Assembly (NCBI GenBank): GCA_025765615.1
Contig: JAIVFJ010000103.1
Span: 62,001-126,000, forward strand
Reading direction: 5' to 3'
Source: Zopfochytrium polystomum
Lineage: Eukaryota; Chytridiomycota; Chytridiomycetes; Chytridiales; Chytridiaceae
Length of the DNA stretch: 64,000 bases
Shown: in pieces, positions 44,716 through 57,016 of the stretch
Layout: every line of letters starts with the position of its first letter
Position numbering within the stretch: the stretch's first letter is position 1
The notes under the pieces: model-generated
What the model was told of the DNA's origin: nothing
Databases searched by the model: none
Seen by the model: only the letters and a program-made list of their open reading frames with translations
Program-made: the position numbers and the translations under genes

Positions 44716-46810
44716 TCAGGGTTTACACCAACCGCCCACCCCACCTACCTCCTCCATCTTCACACGTTGCCGCCGCCAAAACCCGCCCGTCCTGGTGTTG
44801 CTCCTTTTCGGCCTGAACCATCCCGCCACGGTGTCGACCCACTGCTGCTCGAGCCGCCAGCTGTACTGCCACGGGAACTTGAAGGGCTTGCGCTTTTCTG
44901 GCGGCGGGAAGTTGTAATGCACCGTGTAGTTTACGAGCGCAAGGCATGCTGCGAGTGTTTGCAAAAGGGGGAACAACCGACAGACACAACAAGAAGGGAT
45001 AAGAAAAAAAAATTAGCGAAACCGTTCCGCCACTTTCTTGTGGGTGGTGGGCAAGGGGAAACAGTGGGGTTTGGGCGGGGAGGATGATGCTGTACCTGCG
45101 ATTGCGGTCAAAATCATCGCCCAAAAGAACGAGATGACGTCGGACCAGCAGCCAGCAGTCGGTACTCCGGGCATTGCATCTCGAACTTTTGGAATGGCAA
45201 AGCTGTTTTTTTTTAAAATTTTTTTTGGTATAAAGAAGGTTTTTTTAGATCGCCACCTCATTGAGTCGCGCAACACTTCGAGCCAGACAAACGCAGACCT
45301 CCACCGATATCCCCAAAGCCAAGACGGAAAAAAAAAGCGCGAAAGAAGAAAGTCCAAAACCACTCACAGCAACGAGCACAGAAAAGTCAGAACGGGCGGC
45401 TCGACTTTCCGGTTGCGGATCCAGGTGAAGGCGGAGAGGGTCAGCGCCAAAATGGACAGGGCCCACATGTTGAACATTTGGATTAGGGTGAACACCAGCG
45501 TCACGGTCGAGCGGCGCATGTTCAGGTTGATTTGCAACCGTGTTTCCGTTGTAGGTTTGCGTCGGCGAGCCGATGCCCGACATGTCTTCGACCTGGAAGA
45601 CGTTGATTTTCCAACTTTTATGTGTGTTTTTTGTTCGTTTCTTTGTTAGATGGGCAAAAGCTGATGGTACTCTTTCGAGCGTTTCACGGGGGCACGCTCT
45701 TAAAAACAACTCGCAGCACCTGTGGAATCTCGCCGACACGAGCACGTCCAAGGGGATTTTCTTGGACTTGCCGTCTTCGTCCTTGATGGTAGCGTCCATG
45801 ACGATGGGATTGCTCTCGTAGACGTCAAAGGGATAGTCGTTGATCAGGCCGTTGCCAAACACAAACGTCATCTCCTTCGCCGGCATGATAGCGCCCTTCT
45901 TGAACTTGATCGTTGTCGAGTCTGGTCATGGTGTATGGATGGATGAAGAGGTTGAGTGCAATGACAGACACAGACACCCGAGGCGGTGGGTGAAAAAACA
46001 AACTGCCGCAAGCCGACAGCGACAGACAGCCCACTTTGACTGCAATCGAAGACACCCAACGACCCCCCTTCTTCAAGAAAAGGATCGCAAAAATCCACCA
46101 CCGCACCTATCGTCAACGCCACGTCCTTCTTGAGCGGAAAGTTGCCGCCAATCTGGCCGAGGGCAAAGTCGGCGTAGTCGCCGCACGGTGTGAACGAGAA
46201 GCTGAGCGAGTAGGAAAACGTCACCGGATCGACGGCGGTTGGTTTCCCCGACACCACGATCATGTTGTAGTTGAGCTTGCTGAGGGTGTCGTTGTTGAAG
46301 GGCATCGTTGCCGCCGTGAAGGTGGTTGTGCCATTCTTGGCGGCGGATTCGACGACGGGGACCGCGTTCGCCTGTGGGGGTTGGGTCGTGCGGGGGTGCG
46401 GGGGGTGCGGGGTTTGGGTGAGGAAGAGCCTGGGGGTGAAGGGGGCGAGACAGCGGAGTGGAAACAAAAAATGTGTCTCAACAAACCTCTCTGTACGAGG
46501 CGAACCCCAAGAAGGCGGCCGATCCCAGCAGCGCCGTGAGGAAGAAGGCGTATGTGAGGCCCTGGAGCAGCGAGTCGAGGGGAGAGGACGATGTTGGCGG
46601 TGAGGACGAGGTTCGTGGGGGAATGTAGCTGCTGCTGCTGCTGGTGCTGGTCCTGCCTATTATTGGCGGTGGTGGTGGTGGTGGTGGTGGCAGGAGCGTG
46701 GAGCTGCTGCTCAGGAGGCTGCTGCGGTCGTCGTCGTTCGCCGCCTCTGCCCAGCCGTTTGAGAAGGCGGGCGGGACAGACGACGACGACGACGACGACA
46801 ACGACATCAT
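44716..46810 (-). CDS. DUF4436 family membrane protein (one apparent frameshift)
   Basis: Model complement(join(44716..44948,45096..45202,45368..45614,45720..45921,46107..46371,46487..46810)), about 458 aa once one base near 45538 is discounted. The Ser/Pro-rich N-terminus is followed by a TM (YAFFLTALLGSAAFLGFASY). The extracytoplasmic domain includes FSFTPCGDYADFALGQIGGN and GNGLINDYPFDVYESNPIV; the YPFD motif is typical of DUF4436. After the shift the conserved INLNMRRSTVTLVFTLIQMF leads into TM helices (MWALSILALTLSAF), then RNRKVEPPVLTFL, FAIPKVRDAMPGVP, DVISFFWAMILTAIA, a last TM and a charged tail with WQYSWRLEQQW. The function of the family is unknown. Reading the fourth exon without a correction breaks the frame at YNGNTV. 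Confidence 0.75.
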
Positions 46811-47116
46811 AGTCCGCTCGCCAGGAGGGTTGGCAGGGAGTTGGGGAGGCGGCTGTGGCAGTGGCGGCGGGAAGGGGCTGCGATGGGGGGTGCAGCGGCG
46901 TTGCTGTTGGTTGTTGAGCTCTGTTTGATTGTTTGTTTGTTTGTTTGTTTGTTTGTGTCTCGCTCTCCCTCCCAGCCAGCCAGCCAGCCAGGCAGTCAGT
47001 TGTTGTTGGTTGTTGTTTGCCTTGTCCGTTTTGGCCTTTTGCTTGCCTTGTCAAATCGCTTCTTGTCCTCTCCTCCTCGTCGTCCTCGCCTCGTCCTCGC
47101 CCTCCTCCACACGCAT
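46811..47116. promoter_or_regulatory. Short divergent promoter region
   Basis: About 300 bp separates the DUF4436 start (-) from the phosphatase start (+). It contains a GTTT repeat (46927-46955) and a CAGC repeat (46976-46992). A shared promoter is inferred from the layout only. Confidence 0.4.
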
Positions 47117-47270
47117 ATGCCGTCGGTCCTGTTCGTGTGCCTCGGTAAGTAATTATTCATTCGCTATATATTCACTTCTGTATATATATAATATATATAT
47201 AAATAGTCTGCAACGAATCATCGTCATGCACTCCGATCCGAAAAAAGCCACACTCTAACGCACACACTCC

Positions 47271-47308
<38 letters not shown>

Positions 47309-48439
47309 CTCTCTCTCTACCCCTCCCACCTCAACCCCTACTCCCCCAAATACCCGCCCCACACTTGGAAAAAAAAAAAAATAAATAGGGTGAGTGGGCG
47401 TGTGGCGATTGCCGGTTTTCCCACACCTGCCATTTTCGGAGCCCCGCCTGATCACGCTTTGCCACTGCGCCCCTTACACCACCAGCAACATCTGCCGGTC
47501 CCCGATGGCCGAAGCCGTGTTCCGCCACGTGGTCAACGAAATGGGCCTCGCCGATGAGTTCCCCGTCATCGACTCAGCCGGCACCGCAGGCTACCGAGTC
47601 GTAAGACTTTCCCCCCAACCGTCCCCCACCGTCCCCCCCGTCTTTACCAGCACCTCCTCTCTCGATCAAAACAGCCGCCCAATCAAAAAAAAAAAAAATT
47701 CACAAAAAAGGCGACAGCCCGGACCCCGGTCGGGCCGCGACGTGCCGCAAGAACGGCGTCCCACGTCCAGCACACCCTGCGCAAGAAAGTCACAAGGCCC
47801 CTTTAAAACCATTTGACTACAATCTTTTGCATGGACCGAGGTGGTGTGGAAAAACATAAATCCTAGGATGGTGTAAGAGAGAGAGAGAGAGAGAGAAAGA
47901 GAGAGGAGAGAGAGAGAGAGAGAGAGAGGAGAGTGAGGGGAGAGAATAGAGAGAAGCAGGAGAGAACTCCGAGCTCTTCTCGTCTCTCTCTAGCTCTCTC
48001 CTCTCTCTTGGTGCTGGACCGCAAACAATCTACCCATCCACCACCCGTCGCGTTCGCGCGGCGCCAACTTTCCACACAGTCCAACTTGGCCGACCTCAAA
48101 AGCATCCAGCCGAAAGGGTCCAAGGCCGTCGGTGAGTGAGGATTGGCAAACCTCTTTTTTTTTTTTCTTTTTTTTTTTTCCGGCTTCTTACGCTGCGTGC
48201 TGCTTGCGGGTGCGCGCGCTCATGCATGTGTGTGTGTGTGTGTGTGCGTGGCTAACTCCCTTTCCCCCCTCCCCGCCCCCCTACCCCAAGTCAAGCTCTT
48301 TGGCGACTACGACCCGAAAGGCGACCGCATCATCCGCGACCCGTACTACGGCGGGCAGGACGGGTTCGACAGAAACTTTGCGCAGGTGTCGCGGTGCTCG
48401 AGGGCGTTTATCGAGAGCCTTGGCTTTGGCGGGCACTGA
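47117..48439 (+). CDS. LTP1: Low-molecular-weight protein tyrosine phosphatase, frames interrupted
   Basis: Exons are visible at 47117-47144, about 47486-47600, 47711-47853, about 48072-48131 and 48292-48439. Together they give the family order: SVLFVCLG joined to NICRSPMAEAVFRHVV (the C-x5-R catalytic loop, Cys8), DSAGTAGYRV, GDSPDP and ATCRKNGVP, then SNLADLKSIQPKGSKAV. The last exon has VKLFGDYDPKGDR and DPYYGGQDGFDRNFAQV, with the acid Asp in DPYY, ending FIESLGFGGH. The enzyme is a cytosolic Tyr phosphatase. Three of the four junctions are off by one base with canonical GT-AG sites, and the middle part (near FDY at 47813) needs further single-base shifts. Either the gene is decaying or the consensus is wrong here; only the last exon is clean. 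Confidence 0.7.
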
Positions 48440-49310
48440 AGCAGGGGGTTTGGAGGTGGCGGAAAACTCGTTGGCTTCTTTCTGTTTCTCTATTTTTTTT
48501 ATTTGTTTTTATTTTTCTCGTTTTGCTCGTATTCAGAGCTCCTACAATAGACACGTTTGGTACACCCCAGCTCAGGGAACAGAAATGACGCGCCGGTTGT
48601 TGTTGTGAGACGCCCAAAGCCAAATTGACTTACACATAATACGTGTTGCGATTGCGTTGGCTCCACCCAGTCCAGCACCTCAACTACACAGAGCCAAAAC
48701 ACATGTGGTAATATTTTGCTTGCGGCCGTTTCCTCTCATTTTTTCTTCTTCTGCTTTTGCTGTCATCATCTGCCCGAGGTCCATCGCCCCCCTTCTCCTT
48801 TTCCTTGCCCTTCGGCGAGGTTACTTACACAAAAGGAGGGAGGGAAAAGCGAGAGGGCGAAAAGGGAGAAAGAAGGTGCTTTGAAAAAGAAAAAAAAAAG
48901 CGTCAGTCCTCGAATGCAAAAAAAGGACGGGATGAGTGGAAGAGGGGGAAGGGGAAAAAAAACACAAAAACTAGCAATATGCCGAAAAAAATAATTAAGC
49001 GAAATGAATCGAGGGCACGGAGGGTATTTATACCCCTCACTTCTTGCCCTGAGGAACCTCACAAAAATGAAACGAAAGGTTCTCAGTTCTTTGGGACACA
49101 CAGTCAGTGGAGGGGAAAAAGGCGTTCTGCAAACAGGGCATGGTGATGGGGGTAACGCAAGCAGGGCCGGGGAGAAATTACGGTCGTTCATTTTGGCAAG
49201 ATGCAAAAAAGAAAAAAATGGCGGAGACTCCGAACACGAGGAAAATTCGAAAGGGAGTAGAGTGAAGAGGAGGTAAGATTTTGTTTAAAGATCAACTTGT
49301 CCGAGCAAAC

Positions 49311-49353
<43 letters not shown>

Positions 49354-49446
49354 GTGTGTGTGTGTGTGTGTGTCTATATGTGCGTGTCTGCGTGGGAAGT
49401 GATTCGGTGAATAACTTCCATCACTTCATAGACGTCCTCATCCGGC
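48440..49446. other. Convergent 3' intergenic region with GT microsatellite
   Basis: This lies between the phosphatase (+) and the metallophosphatase (-). It contains purine-rich sequence and a (GT)n tract at about 49313-49372. I see no gene. Confidence 0.55.
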
Positions 49447-51784
49447 TTAGACATCGCCTTCAACCTCGAGCAGCAGCGTCGGAGCCAGACACAGACCCAT
49501 TCGGTCGTGCACGCCGTACACGGCTCGGTCCTCGTCAAACCAGGTCAACGCGACGGTCGAGTCCGCCACGCCGGCGACCGCCCGCTCCGAGCGGCCCTCG
49601 ATCAGCACGACAATCTCGTCTGCGTCCTCGGGCAGCTCGGAGAAGCGGAGCGCGCCGGAAAAGTCGGGCGACACCCACACCTCGCCCGGCTCCCATCCGT
49701 CGTCCTCGTGCGACCAGACGACGCTTTCGTGCCGCGCGGCCCCGCCAAGGCCACGGCCACTGCCACTGCGGACAACGCTATCGCCGTATTCTGTGTTTTG
49801 AAGTGTGAAGGCGGGTGCGGGGGGTACCGGCCGGCAGCGGTGCGGGCGGGAACGGTATGCTGCGGCTGCTGCCGCCGTCGCTGGGGCTTGCAGTGCTGCT
49901 TTCCCCGCAGAGCATCAAGCTCGCAGAGTCAGCCTCGAAATCTCGTGTGCGCGACGGAATGACTGGCGTGATCCAGATTCCCTGGATCCCAGTCTCTGCA
50001 AGCCGCCGCGTGGCGTCGCTGCGGATGCCCCCTGCGGCGGCGATGGCGCGTGCTGTGACGTGGGCTCCCATCATCTGCAAGCGGGCGCCTGTGATGACCG
50101 CTCCGTTGCGCGCTGCGGTGAGCGCGGGTGGTAGCTTGAAGCGAAAGGCGTGGAGGTGGCGGCGGCTTGGGTCGCTGGGGAAGAAGAGCCTGGTGGCTCC
50201 GCAGGAGCGGATGCCAGTGGCCACGTCCCACGAGGACACGTCGGCATCGGATTGAAGGGGCAGCTCCACGAGCTGTTGGCGTCGCTGCCGCTTCTGCTGC
50301 TGCTGCTGCTCTGGCAAGGTCTCGTCAACACTTTCGGTGCTTTCTGGCTGCACCACGGAAGGGCCAGGGTGCGACACAATCTCAAAGCTGTCCCACGTGT
50401 TGTCGTCAATGTCGCGGAAGGTGCACGCGGCCTTTGCCGGATCGCCGTCGGCGTTGAACCGGCAGAGAAGGGCCCCATAGTTTGCGCCGTTCTGATGGTT
50501 CGGTGGCAAGGTAGAAATCATATGAACCGGGTTTTAGGAGACACGAAAGAAAGCAGCAAACCCAAGGAAGAAAACACTCACGTCCATCGCGGCGGTGGCA
50601 GCCCACCACGGGTTCAGCTGATTGCCGTCCTTCCAGTACCGAATGGACTGGCCGCCCATACCCGATACTGCGACAAACGACCGGCCGGGGCGCACGTGCA
50701 GCGTGTTGTCCGTGCTGGCAATGACCTGGCGCTCAAAGTCGGCCATCAGGTGCGTGCGCTCGTACGAGTGCTCGTGCGAGGTGATCACGACGGCGCCGTG
50801 CCGGCGGCAAACCTCGTACAAGTCGTAGCCCGTCTCGTTCTGCTTGTCGCCCGTCTGGAAGGCCTTTTGGTTCTTGTGGAAGACGCAAAACTTGAACGCG
50901 GCGGCCGGGAACCGCGCGAGGGCCTCGTCGGCGACGCGCGCGTGGTCCGTGCCGAGCGTGCCGATCCCCGACAGGACAAACACCATGCCCTTCCACACGC
51001 ACACCATGTTGACGCCGTAGTCGCCGGCGCACTCGGCCTCGGGCATGCTGCGCAAGCGCGCCGTGAACCGCGCGGCGTACCCGACCGCCGGCGTGTCCCA
51101 CTCGTGCAGGTCGTGGTTGCCGACGACGGCCAGCACGGGGAAGCTGGCGTCCATTTTGGATTCGAGCAAGCGAACGTACCCGGACGGGTCGTCGTTGTAG
51201 TCAAAGTCGCCGAGCTGCACGAGCAGGTCTGCGTCCCACTCGCGCACCAGGTCGAGCACCCGCGTCGGGTTGCGGCCCAGTCCTTGGTCGCCCAGAAAGG
51301 CGATGCGGACCTCGCCCGGGTGGTTCCGTGGCGGCGACCACTCGGACTCGGGGTCGCCGCCGCCCTTCTTCCGCCGGTTCTTGTTTCGCTTCTCCGAGAA
51401 CGGTGGTGGTGCTGCGGCGTGGCGGCGGCGGTCGCGGATGGTGTGGCGGCCTCGAACGCGGGAAGCGCTGGGGTCGGTGGTGGTGGTGGACGCGGGCGTG
51501 TCCGCAGGAGAGGAGACCCCCGCTGCAGCGTAGTGGTACCGGGTGGGGAAGAACGACGAGAGCGCGTCAATGGAGCGTTGGCCGGCGTGAGCGGGGCAGT
51601 TTTGACCAAAGCCGGAGACGGGGGGTGAGGAGGCGACCGTCAATAGAAGAAGGAGCAGGACAAGCGTCAGCAGCAACGAGGACGACGACGACGCCGAATT
51701 GCAGGCCGTCGGTGGAGCTCTTGTTCGGTGTGTGGAGGAGGAGGAGGAGGAGGAGGAGGAGGAGGAGGACTTGGGGTGGGACAT
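49447..51784 (-). CDS. Secreted calcineurin-like metallophosphatase (purple acid phosphatase-like), one apparent frameshift
   Basis: Model complement(join(49447..50491,50582..51784)), about 750 aa if a base in the six-base C run (plus-strand G at 49819-49824) is corrected; uncorrected, the frame stops at 49778. After a polySer start there is a signal/anchor helix (LLLTLVLLLLLLTVASS). The metallophosphoesterase motifs are in order: FLGDQG, LVQLGDFDYNDD, VVGNHDLHEWD, FCVFHKNQKAFQTGD and VITSHEHSYERTH, followed by FVAVSGMGGQSIRYWKDG. The second exon (from NGANYGALLCRFNADGDPAK) completes the domain, then a beta-rich C-terminal region ends WVSPDFSGALRFSELPEDAD and VALTWFDEDRAVYGVHD. Likely role: extracellular phosphate ester hydrolysis, inferred. 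A (GAG)n run lies in the polySer codons. Confidence 0.8.
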
Positions 51785-52400
51785 GACTGACTACTCTGCT
51801 GCTGCTGCCTGCAGCGTTGGGCGCGCGCTTCTGCTGCTGCTGCTGCTGCTGCTGCTTGCTGCTGCTGCCTGCTATCTCCGATCACTGCTGTGAGATAACT
51901 TGGGGGGACGACTTCTTTCTTTCTTTCTTTTCTTTCCTTTTTTATGTTTTTTTTTTTTTCTTACTTTTTCTATTCGAGCTCACGATCAGGACATCGGCTG
52001 GACCCGGGAGAGAAAGTGAGAGAGGGAGAGAGGGAGCGAGAGAGAGAGAGAGTGTGTGTGTGTGTGTTTGAGCGAGACAGAGAGAGCGAGAGTGAGCGAG
52101 AGGGAGAGAGACCAAAACAAAAGATGGAAAACAGCGCAAAAAAAAAAACAAAAAAAAAAAAGAAACAAAAAAAGAGATCCTGTTTTCTCGACACAAAAAT
52201 CCAAAACCGAAAAAATTAAAAAAAAACCCAGGAAAAACACAAACCCAACCCCAAAATAAACGAAACGCGCGCAGAGCCAAGCAGCCAAAAACCAACCAAT
52301 CAAACGACGAGCTGCATGCTGCACGCGGCGCGTGCCCGTGTGGAGGCTGTGCATGAGAGAGACAGAGAGTGGGACAGACTCACAATCAATCAAAGCTGAT
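51785..52400. other. Upstream region with CTG and GA/GT repeats
   Basis: The 5' flank of the metallophosphatase. It carries interrupted (CTG)n at 51797-51872, T-rich sequence, (GA)n and (GT)n at about 52010-52110, and A-rich sequence to 52260. No gene seen. Confidence 0.5.
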
Positions 52401-55400
52401 CACCATTCGGAAAATGTGGCAGCCACCCAGCCACCCAGCCACCCAGCCATCCAATCGATCGGAGGATTCTGACTCAATTTTGACACGTTCCTTTGTTGTT
52501 ACAGCCAATCAAGTGAAACTTCTTTCGTCAAAACTGCTCAGCTTCATGGGGCCAGGTTCAGTTCACCCTTACATAAAAAAAAAAAAAAATGTTCTGAGAA
52601 AAACGCAGTCATCGGTCTTGGGATTCCTGTTAGTGCAATGGAGTTGGAGGCTTTACGGAGCCTTATGCTGCTGAGAAGGGTGAATTATTCTGCAAGTCAG
52701 CACATCAAACAGGCTGTTGGAGAATCTAATTGCAAGGGGATGGAACTAATTGTTGGAGTTCCCTCCTGAGCGTAGGTAAACTTTTGAGCTGCAAAAGGTG
52801 TATGACTCAAGTGTCACGGTCAGTGGTGATGGTATGTTGAAGTGGTGACCGAAGTGTGGTAAGCGTGTGCCTGATGTGTGGTCGATGTCGTACGTTCCAG
52901 ACACATATGGTGCAATGATGTGTTGAAGTTCGAGATGCTTAGTCATAAATGGTTTGTTTTTATGTGAGGTGTGTGTGCTTCCAATTTCTGCTCTGCTGGG
53001 GGTTGCCCAGTTGTCCCCTTTTTCATGGCAGGGTACCCAAGGCACAGCTTGGGAGGCATCTCTGAGTCACAATGCCTGGGAGGCAAAGAGTCAGGAGACT
53101 TTCAGGTAGACCAGCTGGGAGACAATGACACTGTGTTGCATCATGCTGATGCAGCCAAAATCCAACGGAATATGTGCAAAAAAGCGATCATGGCTCCGAT
53201 TAATTCCTATCAAATTGCCAGTGTAGAGCACAATGATGGGATCTCCAGCCCATGGATTGTAACAGGAACCTTACCAAACACTTGTGTGGTGCCCAAATAC
53301 CCGCAGAGGTGTTGAGATTTGAGCCTTGGAAGCCAGCTTCCTACGTCAATGGTTGTCCACCCCCGTCACCTTCTACCCCGTACCTCCTTTTCACCCAACA
53401 CCCTGCTATATGACGCCGTTCCTTTTGTGGCCAGTGGTGACAACAGTCCAAGTGCAAAAGATAGCTTCGGGAATAGACACGTTTTCAGTGTTGTCATCAC
53501 CACTGAAACAACGACTGCTGCAACAGTGGCTGACAGACTGCTGCGGTCTGTGGCAACTGAAGTCAAAGATTGCGAAAGTCCCATTCAGACAAAGGAAGCA
53601 AAATCTGTCACAGCAGGAGCACCACAAAGCAGAAAGGAGCTTTTTCAGCAAAAAAGAAAAAAGCAGTTCAAAAGAACATGGATATTGTGAGGAAGCAAAT
53701 GCATGGCGATGGTTATAACAAAAGCAATTTATTTGATATTGATCCAGAAAATCAGGAAATGGCCACCACTGGTATGGTTGTTTTTTTTTTTTTTTAGCTG
53801 TCCCGTGGTCTTTCATTTCAATAATCAATTTCCTTCTTGGACGAGAATTAAAGGAATCGAGAAAAAATTGAAAGAACTTGGATTAAGCACTCAACCACTT
53901 ATAACCCACAGCTTGGAGAACGTGTGTACAAGTCGACATCGAAAAGCAATCAGCTCAGAAACATATTTGGGGGTTGAAGTTTTTTTTTACCCCGATAAGT
54001 GACTATGAGAGCCTTCTCGCTCTGAAGGACTTCCTGCCCAGTGGATATGCCCATCAACGAGCGATAAAAGTTTGGTCTTGTGGATGAAATAGAAGGGAAA
54101 AGGACACACCGCTCCTTGACTGCAATGGCGAAGAGTTGAACGCTGTTTGTGTTGGGAAGAATAGAGGCTTCAAGAAGGATGGTTCACTGAAAAAGGAGAC
54201 TGTGCTTTGCCAAGGATGGAATGTGCAAAATGCAGTTAACCAGCTCCTTTCATTTGTATCTGCAGTCCTCAAAGTCCACAGGCACAGTGAAACTAGTCCA
54301 TACACAGTTCCTTGCTCAGATTGCCAAATAAATGTATCCAAGAAAAAGCAAAGGCTGTGGCCAGCATGCCCCTCAAATCTAACTATTTCAGAAAGGAGAC
54401 CATCAGAATTCAGAGAATGTGGAGAACTACTATAAGCAAATAATGGCTGATGATTCTGATTATATTCCCCAGGGGGACTCTCTGACTTTTACCCCATGAG
54501 CTCATGCAGCTTCTTGCCCAACTAATTAGTACTGGGAGCCTTTCTGATCTTATGTGGTTTGTTCTTATCATTATCGCCTGTAAACTCGGACTTTGTGAAA
54601 TCGAGAGGCAGTCAACTTGACATTTTTTAGAGTTCACCTTGGCCTTTCTACTAAACGGCGCTCAAACAATTCTCTGTCAGTGTGTGGAATGCTTTGCCTT
54701 TGCCTCCTGGCCGGGACTCCTTCAGGAGTCCACTTGTTGACGGTTCCCCAGGGGAATCGGGATGCAAAGAACTGTCCGGACAGGCAAAGCCCTGGAGGTA
54801 GGTCAGCTGATCTTAAAATCCATGAAGCAAAGTGTTTCCAGAGAAACCTGTCTCTGGTGCTGTCCTGTAACATGTTCTTCTGGGTTGTTCTTGCTATTGA
54901 GACCTCTTTAATCAGATCCACCTGCAACATTCTGTTTTGTAGAAACTCCTGGAGATCTGTCTCCTCCACCAGAGGGGTTTCTTTTGGTTCTGGTGGGGGG
55001 CCAGCTGGATTTTGGTAGGAAATGGATTTCAAATTTTTTGCTCATAGACCCATCCAGAAAACCTGAAACCCCTTCTTGGAAATCCGTGGACCTGTCCCAG
55101 AAACCAGGATGCCGCCCAAACTTTCAGACAGTCCCTTCTTTCGCCCCTCAGGCAACTGGGGTGCCACCCCAAAGTCACTTGCTCCAACCCTTTCAGCCAC
55201 ACCTCATCTCCGCACCTCCCTACTCCCCCGTTTCCTCCTTTAACGCTTCTGGCTTGCTGCTGCGCGAGATTGGAGTTTCTCAACATTGGCGAGTAGGGCT
55301 TGAGATAGATGCTGCAATGAAACTGAGTGTACTCACATTTCTGTTGACACAGATGTTGATGTTTTCTTTGTTTTGGTCACATTTATGGCGAAATTTGCAG

Positions 55401-55868
55401 TTTTCCCCTTACTTTGGAAAGGTTAGCATTCAAAGTTGTAATTGTAGGCTTTCTCCTGTGGAGCTGCGCTTGCCACCGTAGTGGTGTGGCGCTCCAGATT
55501 TGTCATTGCCATGTCTCCATCCATGTCACTATTTGGAAGGTGCTTTTGGCTTTGCTACGAAACCCGATGATCTGTTGGCTTCAACTTTGTCTGCAGCCTC
55601 TTTTTGGGGATGCAGTGGATTGTCACCAAACGATGCTGGTTTTGTCAATAATGTAAACTAGGAACGCACGTGACCTATTAATACCAAAAGTGTCTGCTTG
55701 AACATTGTTCTTCTCCTAGATGGACAAAGGCCAACGGAGATGCAACTATTCAAGCCAGCGGCGATGGGGTTTTTTCGGAGGGGCGGGATACCGAAAGAGG
55801 AGAGAGCCAGATTGGGAGAGGGGTGAAGGGGGTGGCTGGAGGGAGGGGGGGGGCTGTCAAGTGGATGT
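52401..55868. other. Unclassified repeat-like remnants
   Basis: AT-richer sequence with many stop-broken frames. Short stretches look coding, for example SVTAGAPQSRKELFQQKRKK near 53610 continuing one frame over as QKNMDIVRKQMHGDGYNKSN near 53670, and KKDGSLKKETVLCQGWNVQN near 54170. I cannot assign them to a transposon or host family. No terminal repeats were found by eye. This is most likely old mobile DNA. Confidence 0.4.
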
Positions 55869-55874
55869 GAGCAT

Positions 55875-55931
55875 TTAGTCCAACCCTGGTGTTGGGCAAA
55901 GGTTAGTCCAACCCTGGTGTTGGGCAAAGGC
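55875..55931. repeat. Tandem duplication of a 28-bp unit
   Basis: The unit TTAGTCCAACCCTGGTGTTG plus GGCAAAGG occurs twice back to back (about 55875-55902 and 55903-55930) with no mismatch seen. Confidence 0.8.
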
Positions 55932-55974
55932 CAAATCCGCGATCGGAGGGCTTCGTTGGAGACTAGCAGTACAT

Positions 55975-56089
55975 ACCTACAGCCATACGATCTTCAAGCG
56001 TTCGAAAGTATTCCTCCAAGAGGGGCTGGATGAGCTCCCTCAAGAATTGCTCGTCGTCCCTTGTTCGCGGCGTGGCTGGCTCAGTCATC
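55975..56089 (-). CDS. Possible first exon of an unidentified minus-strand gene
   Basis: Reading the minus strand from 56089, an ATG opens MTEPATPRTRDDEQFLRELI, then QPLLEEYFRTLEDRMAV, ending at a good donor (G|gtatgt). It is acidic and helical. No matching downstream exon was found, so it may be a gene fragment or part of a mobile element. Confidence 0.3.
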
Positions 56090-56189
56090 CTTCAACAGGG
56101 AAGAGACTGTGACTCTGAGTGTTTGGAAACGGAGCAGACAAAGAGCAAAATGGCGTGGCTGTAGTCACTGTTAATCAGATGAAGCTGCA

Positions 56190-56493
56190 ATGATCGATGA
56201 ATCTGATGAAGAGGACGGCGATGTCAGTTTGGTTGCAGTTGGGAAAGATTTGGATGCCGGCGCAGCCAAGCTGTCTTTGGAAGACAATGTGCTGGTGACT
56301 TTGGAAGACGATGCAGTGGTGGTAACGTTCAAAACCCCATGAAACGTTTGGCTGCGGGTATGTTTACCTCTCTGAGCGGCGAGGCATCATTGAGTTGCAC
56401 TGCATTGAGGAGCTTGTGGATATTCATCTAGACTACAGCAGCAACAGCTACTTTTTTGTCAACACTTTAGAGGATCAAGGAAATCTGCAGTGA
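56190..56493 (+). pseudogene. Small acidic ORF with a frame break, unidentified
   Basis: An ATG at 56190 opens a 50-codon frame (MIDESDEEDGDVSLVAVGKD and on to VVVTFKTP). The next frame continues without a gap as HETFGCGYVYLSERRGIIEL and DIHLDYSSNSYFFVNTLEDQ to a stop at about 56493. The join would need a one-base shift near 56335. It looks protein-coding by composition; no family is recognised. Confidence 0.35.
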
Positions 56494-56783
56494 CGATTGC
56501 GATTGCTTTGAAGCGTCATTGTGTCAGGCAGCGACTGCACGGCAGCAGTGGTGGGTGGCGACAGGCTGCGTAGAAGACGGCGACAAGGCGGGGTTTGAAA
56601 AGTTGCCACAGGCTCTCTTTTTTAATTTTTTTTATTTCTTCCACACCATATTGAACACATGACATATGGGTGGGTTAGCTGCAACACAAGCTTATTAGGT
56701 CCAGGACTCGTCGTATTCTTTGCCCAAAGAGACAAGCCAGAATGGCTTCTGAACCTTTTTGCTTTCCCAACACGTTATTGTCT

Positions 56784-56985
56784 TTAGAGTGAATTTCATA
56801 TTCCTTGAGATTTTGGGGCTGAAAAAAAAATGTTTCGAGGGGAGCAAAAAAAAGTTTTCAATTGGGGGGGTGGTCGGTCTCCATTTCGGGGTGGTCCGTC
56901 TCCAATAGTGAAAAGTTTTTTTTTGCCCTCGACCAAACTTTTTTTTTGCTGCCTCAAATCTCAAGGTATATGAAATTGACAGTAA
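56784..56985. mobile_element. Foldback MITE, copy 1
   Basis: A 202-bp unit whose two halves are largely inverted: left end GTGAATTTCATATTCCTTGA, right end (reverse complement) GTCAATTTCATATACCTTGA, with nested inverted blocks inside (GAGCAAAAAAAAGTTTTC against the reverse complement of ACCAAACTTTTTTTTTGC). It ends in TAA. Confidence 0.75.
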
Positions 56986-57016
56986 ATGAAAGTCCAAAAA
57001 TGTTTCGATGAATTTT

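Noticed and set aside
53280..53350. A second SINE copy, because of a box-B-like GGCTCAAATC on the minus strand
   Set aside because: No box A at the right distance, no A tail and no target duplication could be seen.
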